From positions 1 through 33,624 of the forward strand of contig CAIZPP010000142.1 in the NCBI GenBank assembly GCA_903934875.1: DNA of 33,624 nt, written 5' to 3'. Below, one piece after another: positions 16,509 to 23,951 of this stretch. The stretch is from an uncultured Methylococcaceae bacterium. GTDB lineage: Bacteria > Pseudomonadota > Gammaproteobacteria > Methylococcales > Methylococcaceae. Each line of letters starts with the position of its first letter. Positions within the stretch are counted from its first letter, which is position 1. The notes under the pieces were generated by a model, which saw only the letters and a list, made by a program, of their open reading frames with translations, was not told where the DNA came from and made no database searches. The position numbers were made by a program, and so were the translations under genes.

Positions 16509-16559
16509 AGACAGCATAACTCCTCTCCTTAGCCTTAACCCCTAGGCACATACCCGACG

Positions 16560-19205
16560 ATGAGCAAAACGACAGACAGCCTAATTATCAAAACCATCCA
16601 TTGGTGGGAAAAGAACATTCTTAATCGCCCGTGGTTGCTGATTATTTTATTCGTCGTCGCTGCAGGGCTAGTCGGCAAATACACGATGGACAATCTTACC
16701 GTGAATACCAACACGGCGGATATGATTTCCATCCAACTGCCTTTCCAGCAAAACCGGATCAAGCTGGAAAAGTCATTTCCCCAAGATATCGACACCGTTT
16801 TGCTGCTAGTTGAAGGAAATTCACCGGAACAAACTTCCGCCGTGGTCGACAGGGTCGCCATTGGTTTGCGCGACAACAAGGAGGTTGTGAAATCCGTTTA
16901 TGTGCCGGACGAGGGCGTTTTTTTTGACCGCAACGGCATGCTTTATCTGAGCATTAAAGAGTTGGAGGCAATCTCCAAGCGCTTGACCAATGCCCAGCCG
17001 CTGATCGGCAAGCTATCCAAAGACAATAGCCTGCACGGACTAGTTGACATTCTTGTCCAAGCGATTAAAGCCGCCGGCGACGATGATTTTGAATTGGAGA
17101 TGAATCCGGTGTTTGGCAAAATCAGCCAGGCTTTGGATGCCGTGCGCGAGGGGAAGCCTTACCAATTGTCCTGGCAGCAATTGATGCTGGACAAGCAAAG
17201 CGGCTTTGGGGTCACAAAACGCCTCATTATCGTGACACCGATTTTGAATTATGCGAAATTGCTACCGGCGGAAAGCTCCATTGCGACCATTAAAAATACG
17301 ATTGCCGAGGCGACCGCGGGGGAGTTTGCCAACGTCCATGTCAGTATGACTGGCGAGGTCGTATTGGAATACGAAGAAATGGACAGCATCACAAAAAGCA
17401 CCACGATAGCCGGAATTGCCTCGTTCATTCTGGTCTGTATCACTTTGTGGATCGCTTACCGCTCTTTCAAGCTGATGTTTGCCACCTTTGTCTCCCTAGG
17501 GCTGGGTCTAATCCTGTCCATGGGGTTTGCCACCGTGAGCATCGGCCATCTCAACCTGATTTCCATTGCTTTCGCGGTTTTGTTCATCGGCATGGGCGAT
17601 GCCTACTCCTCACATTTTTGTCTGCGCTACCGGGAATTGATCATGCGCGGCGAATCTCAGGGTGACGCATTGAGGGATACGTTAACCTCGACAGGCTCAT
17701 CCCTGATTTTATGCACATTCACCGCTGCCATTGGCCTTTACGCATTTATTCCCACCCACTATGAAGGCGTGTCGGAACTGGGTGTCATTGCCGGTACCAG
17801 CATGTTCATCGCCTTGCTTACCACGTTCACGGTGTTGCCCGCATTGATGAAAATCATGCCGATCAGAAGGCACAGAAACCAGGCGGAGGAGTCTGTGGGG
17901 TCATCCTTGCTGCTGTCCAACTGGCCTATGCGCTACGCCCGACCGATACGTTGGTTAACTTTTGTTTTGACCCTGGCCGCGCTTGCCTTGCTGACTCAGG
18001 TGACTGCTGATTTCAACCCGATCAACCTCCGCGACCAAAGCACAGAATCGGTCAAAACCTTCAAGTATCTTCTCCAAGACCAAAATACCACGCCGATGAC
18101 GCTCTCCTCGCTGGCTGACAGTGAGAAGGATGCGCTGGACAAAAAAAGCCGCTTTGCAAAATTACCCACAGTCGATAAAGTGGTCACACTGTTTGATTTG
18201 ATTCCAGAGGACCAAGAAGCCAAACTCGCCATCATTGAAGAATTGGGTTTGTTGTTGGGTCCGCAACTCGGAAATTTTCCTGTCACTGGGGGAGCTGCGA
18301 AGATAGAGAGTCTGGAGGAACTTCAAGCCAGTATACTGGTGCGAATCGCCAAAGGTGAAGGCGGCAACGCCGATCTGTTGGAACTAAGCGAAAGTCTGGA
18401 AAACTTTCTGGATTATTTAGATACATTGCCCGAGGAACTTCGCCAGCCAAAATTGGACACATTGCAAAATGCGTTGTTGGGTGCCTTGCCTGCCAGCATG
18501 GAAAAACTTAGGCTTGGCCTAGATGCGGAACCCGTTACCCTGGAGTCGCTACCCCCTGCGCTGAAACAACGGTGGTTGAGCCAAAGCGGGCTATACCGTG
18601 TGCAGGTTTACCCGAAAAAAGATTTGAACGATCTGGAAAATCTGCGTGAATTCATCCGGGAGGCGCAGAAAGTTGACCAAGACGTGACTGACCTACCCGT
18701 CACCTATCTGGAATCAATGAATGTTGTCATCCAATCTTTCGTGCAGGCTTTCAGTATTGCCTTGGTGGCAATCTCCCTATTGCTACTGGTCATTCTGCGC
18801 AATGTGAAGGACACTCTATTGGTGCTGCTACCGCTATTATTAGCCTCTTTGTTCACAGCGGCGGCAACGGTGGTGTTCAAAGTTCCATTCAACTTTGCCA
18901 ACATCATCGCGTTGCCCTTGCTATTTGGCTTAGGGGTGGACAGTGGCATCCATATGGTACATCGCTTACACTATCTGGATTCGACCGAGGAAAACCTGCT
19001 TGGCACCAGCGAGTCGCAAGGCGTGTTCTACGGGGCGTTGACGACCATTTTCAGTTTCAGCAGTTTGGCGTTTACCTCACACGAAGGAACCGCTTCCATG
19101 GGCATCTTGCTCTCTATAGGGTTGTTTATGACCTTGATCTGCGCACTGGTCGTGTTGCCGGCTTTTAGCGTGCTGCACATTAAGCGCCACCATTTTTACA
19201 ATTAA
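16560..19205 (+). CDS. hpnN: Hopanoid transporter HpnN (RND/MMPL family)
   Basis: An inner-membrane RND-type exporter needed in other bacteria to move hopanoids to the outer membrane. The 881 residues show two homologous halves. Each half has one membrane helix (about 25-42 and 464-482), a large periplasmic loop, and a five-helix bundle (about 278-440 and 730-875). The loop pattern GMGDAYSSHF in the first bundle and GLGVDSGIHMVHRL in the second are the charged-residue segments expected in this superfamily. It starts 51 bp after hpnG with only a weak ribosome site, and ends 10 bp before hpnO, so it is part of the operon. Confidence 0.92.
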   Translation: MSKTTDSLIIKTIHWWEKNILNRPWLLIILFVVAAGLVGKYTMDNLTVNTNTADMISIQLPFQQNRIKLEKSFPQDIDTVLLLVEGNSPEQTSAVVDRVAIGLRDNKEVVKSVYVPDEGVFFDRNGMLYLSIKELEAISKRLTNAQPLIGKLSKDNSLHGLVDILVQAIKAAGDDDFELEMNPVFGKISQALDAVREGKPYQLSWQQLMLDKQSGFGVTKRLIIVTPILNYAKLLPAESSIATIKNTIAEATAGEFANVHVSMTGEVVLEYEEMDSITKSTTIAGIASFILVCITLWIAYRSFKLMFATFVSLGLGLILSMGFATVSIGHLNLISIAFAVLFIGMGDAYSSHFCLRYRELIMRGESQGDALRDTLTSTGSSLILCTFTAAIGLYAFIPTHYEGVSELGVIAGTSMFIALLTTFTVLPALMKIMPIRRHRNQAEESVGSSLLLSNWPMRYARPIRWLTFVLTLAALALLTQVTADFNPINLRDQSTESVKTFKYLLQDQNTTPMTLSSLADSEKDALDKKSRFAKLPTVDKVVTLFDLIPEDQEAKLAIIEELGLLLGPQLGNFPVTGGAAKIESLEELQASILVRIAKGEGGNADLLELSESLENFLDYLDTLPEELRQPKLDTLQNALLGALPASMEKLRLGLDAEPVTLESLPPALKQRWLSQSGLYRVQVYPKKDLNDLENLREFIREAQKVDQDVTDLPVTYLESMNVVIQSFVQAFSIALVAISLLLLVILRNVKDTLLVLLPLLLASLFTAAATVVFKVPFNFANIIALPLLFGLGVDSGIHMVHRLHYLDSTEENLLGTSESQGVFYGALTTIFSFSSLAFTSHEGTASMGILLSIGLFMTLICALVVLPAFSVLHIKRHHFYN

Positions 19206-19215
19206 AGAGGTTTCC

Positions 19216-20604
19216 ATGTCGAAAACCATAGCAGAATTGCTCGCTGAACGGGCGGGAGAAAGTTTCGACCTGCATGACAAACACCTGAACACCCAAATGG
19301 TGCGGGTGCTGAAAACCATCGGTTACGACCGGGTTTACACCAAAGCCAAAGGCCCTTACCTGTACGACAGCAAGGGCGATGAATATCTGGACTTGCTCTC
19401 AGGCTTCGGCGTGTTCGCCTTGGGCCGCAACCACCCCACTATCGTGCAGGCCTTGAAAGACGTGTTGGATGCGGAATTACCGGACATGGTGCAGATGGAC
19501 GTGTCTTTGCTGTCGGGTCTGCTGGCGGAAAAAATTCTCGCCACTTGCCCGCCTAATCTGACCAAGGCGTTTTTTTGCAATTCCGGCGCGGAGGCGGTGG
19601 AAGCGGCCATCAAATTCGCCCGCTTCACCACCAAACGCCAAAAAATCGTCTATTGCGAACATGCCTTCCATGGGCTGACCACCGGAGCCTTGTCCTTGAA
19701 CGGCGAGGAACTGTTCCGCGAAGGCTTCGGCCCGCTGTTGCCCGGTTGCTCGGATGTGCCGTTTGACGACCTGCCCGCCTTGGAACGGGCATTGAGTGGC
19801 AAGGAGGTTGCCGCCTTTATCGTCGAGCCTATCCAAGGCAAAGGTGTCAACCTGCCCTCCGCAAACTACCTGCGTGAAGCGCAGAGATTATGCAAGCAGA
19901 TGGGCACACTGATCATCGCCGATGAAATCCAATGCGGCATCGGGCGAACGGGCAAATTCTGGGCGATTGAACACTATGGCGCGGAACCCGACATGATACT
20001 GATGGCCAAGGCCCTTTCCGGTGGCTTCATACCCGTCGGCGCGGTGGCGATGACCGACCAAATCATGAACGCGGTATTCAACCGGATGGATCGCGCTGTC
20101 GTGCATGGCTCAACCTTTTCCAAGAACAATATGGCCATGGCGGCCGGCATCGCCTCTTTGCAAGTCATTGAAGAGGAAAAACTGGTGGAAAACGCCGCCA
20201 AGATTGGTGGTGAAATCATCAACGGGCTGCAAGCGATGGTGCCGAAATACGACTTCCTGAAACAAGTGCGGGGCAAGGGCTTGATGATCGCCGTGGAATT
20301 CGGCTCTCCCGACGGCCTGTTGAGGAAAGCCGCCTTCGCGGGGCTGGAAGCCGCCAACAAAGGCTTGTTCAGTCAAACCGTCACTATCCCGCTGTTCAAG
20401 AACCACCGCATCTTGAGCCAAGTGGCGGGCCACGGCATGAATGTCGTTAAGTTCCTGCCGCCTTTGGTAGTGAATGAGCGGGACCGGGATTGGATCTTGT
20501 CGGCGATGGATCAAGTGGTTGCAGGCACTCAAGAAGTCGGCGGGGCGATCAGGGACTTGGGCAAGAATTTAATCAGCCATGCGTTGAAGCAGAAGGCCGG
20601 TTAA
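19216..20604 (+). CDS. hpnO: Hopanoid-associated aminotransferase HpnO (class III, PLP-dependent)
   Basis: A 462-residue class III aminotransferase of the ornithine/acetylornithine type. PLP-binding landmarks are CNSGAEAVEAAIKFAR, EHAFHGLTTGALS, IVEPIQGKGV, IADEIQCGIGRTG, and AKALSGGFIPVG with the Schiff-base Lys265. In this genomic context it is HpnO, which replaces the terminal hydroxyl of the bacteriohopane side chain by an amino group to give aminobacteriohopanepolyols, abundant in methanotrophs. An AGAGG ribosome site precedes the start. It is the last gene of the hopanoid operon, and its stop codon lies within the 41-bp perfect hairpin at 20601-20641. The substrate is assigned from context. 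Confidence 0.88.
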   Translation: MSKTIAELLAERAGESFDLHDKHLNTQMVRVLKTIGYDRVYTKAKGPYLYDSKGDEYLDLLSGFGVFALGRNHPTIVQALKDVLDAELPDMVQMDVSLLSGLLAEKILATCPPNLTKAFFCNSGAEAVEAAIKFARFTTKRQKIVYCEHAFHGLTTGALSLNGEELFREGFGPLLPGCSDVPFDDLPALERALSGKEVAAFIVEPIQGKGVNLPSANYLREAQRLCKQMGTLIIADEIQCGIGRTGKFWAIEHYGAEPDMILMAKALSGGFIPVGAVAMTDQIMNAVFNRMDRAVVHGSTFSKNNMAMAAGIASLQVIEEEKLVENAAKIGGEIINGLQAMVPKYDFLKQVRGKGLMIAVEFGSPDGLLRKAAFAGLEAANKGLFSQTVTIPLFKNHRILSQVAGHGMNVVKFLPPLVVNERDRDWILSAMDQVVAGTQEVGGAIRDLGKNLISHALKQKAG

Positions 20605-20641
20605 TTATCGCTCTCACGCAAAGCGTGAGAGCGATAATTAA
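20601..20641. terminator. 19-bp perfect palindrome at the end of the hopanoid operon
   Basis: Arms 20601-20619 and 20623-20641 are perfectly complementary over 19 bp around an AAA loop. The left arm contains the hpnO stop codon, and the right arm ends one base before the GTG of the next gene. The AATTA ends can give a short T-rich tail on either strand, so it could terminate in both directions. It also marks the border with the AT-richer accessory stretch that follows. Confidence 0.6.
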
Positions 20642-22120
20642 GTGAAAGAGCTGATTGCCTTACATAGAATCACATGGGCTGGTTTCAAGTTCGACAAAAA
20701 GGCAGCTATAGACGGTATCGTTATGTTAAAACCTAAAGCTGAAATTGCAATCGTATATGGACATCAGACTGATCTCAGGGAAGCCGCGCTTGAAGCAATC
20801 GATAAAATGAGTGCTGACGGGTTTCGTGTTCGTTCACGGGTATTAACCAAAAATGAATTAAAGAAGGAAAACACAAATATTTTTGATGCTCTATTGACTA
20901 CGTTCCAAGAACTGGATGCAGCTATCGTTTTTATGACGGCAGATGATTTTGGTTTGTCGAAAAAAGATGTGGCTGAATTTCCTATTAGCGGATTAACAGG
21001 AACCGAGGTTGTAAATAGACTGCATGATCGTTCACGCCAAAACGTGGTTTTTGAACTCGGTCTTCTGATCGGCGCTCTGGGGCATCAGCAGGTAAGACTA
21101 ATTGGCCCTCGAACTCTCGAATATCCAAGCGACATCCAAGGGTTTTATGTGGTTGATGAACTTACACCAGAGGGTGTACTCGAAAATGTCCGTCAAATTA
21201 TTGTGGAACGGCTTCGTTTGAAACCTACACCAGCACCTTTGAGCGACAACTCCCGAATGCTTTCTTACGCAAATATCGGTCCAATTGGTTCGGATACCCT
21301 AAAGGTCTTTGAGAAGGAGTTTAATCGTCTGGAAGACGAGAATGAACGATTAGTATATTTGCTTGAACGCATAGTGTTTGAGTCTTACCTCCAAGTAGAA
21401 ATTACCGAACAATGGTGGTCTAAGCGAGTCGCCACAATTGATGCGAAAAATGATTTACAGAATGCCTGTAAGCAACTACTTAAAGGCGTTACTGATTATA
21501 TGGCATGGTGGCGCCCACCAGACGTAACTGATTATCAGTGTATTGGCTCATGTGTAGAAAATCTTGAACGAATTATAAATGTACTAACAAAATCTGAGGT
21601 TGCGCCTATCGCAAAAATCGTTGCTTATGACTATCTCGGTTTAGCGTATGACAAAGTAGCTCGAGATTCTGGAGTGCGTGAAAATCAGCGAAAAGATGCA
21701 GTTACTAAATCTTTGCGGGCTTTCCAAGCCTGCCTCGACTTCGCGGAAAGGTATGATGATCATGATCTGCATTTATGGAAAGGTTATGCACTTTTCAATC
21801 TCGCAAGAACAAATCATCTAAAAGGAAATAAGAAGTGGCGAAAATTAATGAAAGAGGCGGTTGCAGTTAGAAGTTCTTGGCAACGTGCTGGCCACACTAT
21901 CCCAGAAGATGTTGAAGAAGGTCTTATAGCTGAGTATTTTCATGCTGTTGCGAGTCAGGCCGAACTTGATGATGAACTTACCACAGATCAGATAAAACTG
22001 CTATTTGGTCAGTATGAAGACTGGAGAGTGAGTGCGAGGAAGAGGGTTAGACTTACAATCAATGTCGCGAATACATGGCAACGTATTTTTGAGAGAAACC
22101 CAACCATCAGGGTTATTTGA
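20642..22120 (+). CDS. TIR-like (CAP12/Pycsar-effector type) protein with helical C-terminal half
   Basis: A 492-residue protein. The N-terminal part (about 33-190) matches the TIR-like nucleotide-binding family found in CBASS/Pycsar effectors. It has AEIAIVYGHQTDLREAAL (strand A and first helix), LDAAIVFMTADD, then RSRQNVVFELGLLIGALG with the presumed catalytic Glu138, VRLIGPR, and YPSDIQGFYVV. In such proteins the domain cleaves NAD+. The C-terminal 300 residues are helical, rich in Trp and charged residues, and vaguely TPR-like (AFQACLDFAERYDDHDLHLW); I do not recognise the family. No nucleotide cyclase is adjacent. Codon use is AT-richer than in the hopanoid genes, suggesting transfer. 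The GTG start sits against a hairpin and lacks a ribosome site. ATG 20723 (residue 28), still before the TIR fold, is an alternative. Confidence 0.75.
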   Translation: MKELIALHRITWAGFKFDKKAAIDGIVMLKPKAEIAIVYGHQTDLREAALEAIDKMSADGFRVRSRVLTKNELKKENTNIFDALLTTFQELDAAIVFMTADDFGLSKKDVAEFPISGLTGTEVVNRLHDRSRQNVVFELGLLIGALGHQQVRLIGPRTLEYPSDIQGFYVVDELTPEGVLENVRQIIVERLRLKPTPAPLSDNSRMLSYANIGPIGSDTLKVFEKEFNRLEDENERLVYLLERIVFESYLQVEITEQWWSKRVATIDAKNDLQNACKQLLKGVTDYMAWWRPPDVTDYQCIGSCVENLERIINVLTKSEVAPIAKIVAYDYLGLAYDKVARDSGVRENQRKDAVTKSLRAFQACLDFAERYDDHDLHLWKGYALFNLARTNHLKGNKKWRKLMKEAVAVRSSWQRAGHTIPEDVEEGLIAEYFHAVASQAELDDELTTDQIKLLFGQYEDWRVSARKRVRLTINVANTWQRIFERNPTIRVI

Positions 22121-22209
22121 CCGATCCCGCTCCCCCCGTTACTACCATTAAGTTAAGGATTTTGCATATGTTAAAAACGTTCATAGTCTCGGCGTTACCC
22201 GGTTCTGTT

Positions 22210-22271
22210 GGTTCCCAAGTTCCAGCTTGGTAACCATGGTTTTGGAAGCTCTGCTTCGTTTTAGGCGAAGC
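22210..22271. repeat. Two small hairpins in the TIR to DUF4160 gap
   Basis: 22210-22219 pairs with 22226-22235 (9 of 10 positions), and GCTTCG 22253-22258 pairs with CGAAGC 22266-22271. The first resembles the common AAGCTGG/CCAGCTT intergenic hairpins such as that in the element at 4618-4749. No gene is seen between 22121 and 22334. Confidence 0.4.
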
Positions 22272-22334
22272 GGACAAGCAAAGGGCGTTACGTTAAAATA
22301 GCCCGATACGAGTAGCCAAATTCCTTATGTATCA

Positions 22335-22580
22335 ATGTTTTATGGAATTATTATCAGAATGTACCATAACGGGCATAACCCTCCACATTTTCACGCAGAA
22401 TATCAGGGACAACGGGGTTTGTTTGACTTCAATGGAGAATTACTAAAAGGTAATATGAAATCGAATACAGCCAAAAAACTTATCAAGGTATGGGTAGTTC
22501 TTCATCGGGAATAATTGCTAGAAAACTGGAACAAGGCTACCCAAGGTAGAGATATAGTTCGTATAGAACCTTTGAATTAG
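22335..22580 (+). pseudogene. DUF4160 protein, interrupted by an in-frame stop
   Basis: Translation gives the DUF4160 hallmark text FYGIIIRMYHNGHNPPHFHA, then EYQG, LFDFNGELLKGN, and after the stop LLENWNKATQG and a normal C-terminus. The frame is intact over 82 codons except for a TAA at 22512-22514, in the middle of the usual HRE-x-LLENW helix. A single base change would explain it. It lies 13 bp before the DUF2442 gene, its usual partner. It is either a recent pseudogene or a sequencing error. The start at ATG 22335 may miss a few N-terminal residues. Confidence 0.75.
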
Positions 22581-22593
22581 AGAGGTATACCCC

Positions 22594-22866
22594 ATGGACT
22601 ATTTGCCTGTTGTTGTGGATGCGACTTATTTGGCTGATTACAAAATAAAGATTACGTTCGACAATGGAGAAGAAAAGGTTGCCGATTGCCTGAAATGGTT
22701 GAATGGGGAAATATTTGAGCCACTCAAAGATAAAAATTACTTCCAGCGTTTTTTCGTCGATGGATGGTCGATTGCTTGGCCCAATGGTGCCGATATTGCC
22801 CCAGAGACATTGTACAAGGAAAGTGAGCCGGTTTATAGGACACAGCCATACCCCCTTGTCAAGTAG
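22594..22866 (+). CDS. DUF2442 domain-containing protein
   Basis: A 90-residue protein with the DUF2442 pattern: YKIKITFDNGEEKVADCLKW, then FEPLKD, YFQRFFVDGWSIAWPNGADI and APETLY. The function of the family is not known. It is commonly found next to DUF4160 genes, as here, and such pairs have been suggested to be toxin-antitoxin-like. With DUF4160 broken upstream, only this half appears intact. A ribosome site AGAGAGG lies upstream of the ATG. Confidence 0.85.
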   Translation: MDYLPVVVDATYLADYKIKITFDNGEEKVADCLKWLNGEIFEPLKDKNYFQRFFVDGWSIAWPNGADIAPETLYKESEPVYRTQPYPLVK

Positions 22867-22870
22867 CTAT

Positions 22871-22941
22871 TAGACTTTATCGGAAACCAAGTAAGTGCCC
22901 CCGGCGTTCCTGTGTCATAGGAAGGTTTCCGATAAAGTCTA
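22871..22941. repeat. 18-bp inverted repeat upstream of the Rpn gene
   Basis: 22871-22888 and 22924-22941 are perfectly complementary over 18 bp with a 35-base loop. A third copy of the same sequence (17 of 18 bases) follows the Rpn gene at 23817-23834. Confidence 0.8.
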
Positions 22942-22973
22942 TCTGATATTGAAACGCTGTAAGAGATTAAAAA

Positions 22974-23819
22974 ATGTGCAAAATTAATCCCCGAGTTGAT
23001 TTCGCTTTTAAGAAATTGTTTGGTAGCGAAGAAAACAAGGATTTGCTGATATCACTGATAAATTCCATTGTATCAGAGCAAGAACAAGTTGTCGAAGTCA
23101 CCTTAAAAAACCCTTACAACTTGGCCGATTATCGGGCAGGCAAGATGTCCATACTCGACATCAAAGCGCGTAGTGAGAATAATCGCTGGTTTAATGTTGA
23201 AATGCAAATCAGTGAAGACTACAACTTCGATAAACGTGCAATTTACTATTGGGCAAAACTAGTCACTGAACAACTCAGTGAAGGCATGATGTTTAAAGAG
23301 CTAAAAAAAACCATCAGTATTAATATACTGGATTTTAACTTTATTCCAGAAACTGTAGAAGTGCATAGCTGTTATAAAATCATCAATACCAGTACCGGTG
23401 AAGACGACAAACTGCACGATATTTTTGAATTGCACTATATAGAACTAAAAAAATTCACAAAAAACTATCACCAAATTGAAAGCACACTGGACCGCTGGAC
23501 TACCTTTTTAACCAAAGCCCACCAACTGGACAAAGAACATGTCCCTAAAGAACTGGCATCAGACAAGGACATTGTCAAGGCGATAGAAGCGGTGGATCGC
23601 ATGTTCAACGAGGAAGAACGACTGGTTTATGAAATACGAATGCAATCTTTAGCCGATGTTGAAAGCAAGATTGCATCGGCAGAAGAAAAAGGCATGGAAA
23701 AAGGTATAAAAAAAATAATCAGGCAGTTATCGACAACGCAATCTCCCGAACAGGTTGCAAAGCTTACTGGTTTAACCATTGACAGTATTATCAAAATAAA
23801 TGATGAAACGAAACCTTAG
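22974..23819 (+). CDS. Rpn family recombination-promoting nuclease / putative transposase
   Basis: A 281-residue protein of the Rpn (PD-(D/E)XK transposase-like) family. In E. coli the related RpnA-E proteins are DNA endonucleases that promote recombination. The N-terminus PRVDFAFKKLFGSEENKDLL is diagnostic. The nuclease core runs through MSILDIKARSENNRWFNVEMQ (Asp, then ExQ), and RAIYYWAKLVTEQL follows. The C-terminal tail is a charged helix (EEKGMEKGIKKIIRQL). It is AT-rich relative to the hopanoid genes. The gene sits between inverted copies of an 18-bp sequence (22924-22941 and 23817-23834), so it may be, or have been, the cargo of a small mobile unit. Confidence 0.88.
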   Translation: MCKINPRVDFAFKKLFGSEENKDLLISLINSIVSEQEQVVEVTLKNPYNLADYRAGKMSILDIKARSENNRWFNVEMQISEDYNFDKRAIYYWAKLVTEQLSEGMMFKELKKTISINILDFNFIPETVEVHSCYKIINTSTGEDDKLHDIFELHYIELKKFTKNYHQIESTLDRWTTFLTKAHQLDKEHVPKELASDKDIVKAIEAVDRMFNEEERLVYEIRMQSLADVESKIASAEEKGMEKGIKKIIRQLSTTQSPEQVAKLTGLTIDSIIKINDETKP

Positions 23820-23834
23820 ACTTTATAGGAAACC
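23817..23834. repeat. Third copy of the 18-bp repeat, right border of the Rpn unit
   Basis: Matches 22871-22888 at 17 of 18 positions, and is the inverted counterpart of 22924-22941. It overlaps the Rpn stop codon. Confidence 0.75.
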
Positions 23835-23951
23835 ATCTGATTTCAGTTTCCACACCCTAGCTTAAGAAAAAAGAGCGCCGAAGTGCTAGAATAAGGGCCG
23901 ACCATCCCCACGCATTCCCTGTGGTTTAGCAAGTTACCCAAGAGTCAGCCT

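Noticed and set aside
22942-23841. ATCTGAT near both ends of the Rpn unit as a target duplication
   Set aside because: One copy is inside and the other outside the repeats, so they cannot be flanking duplications.
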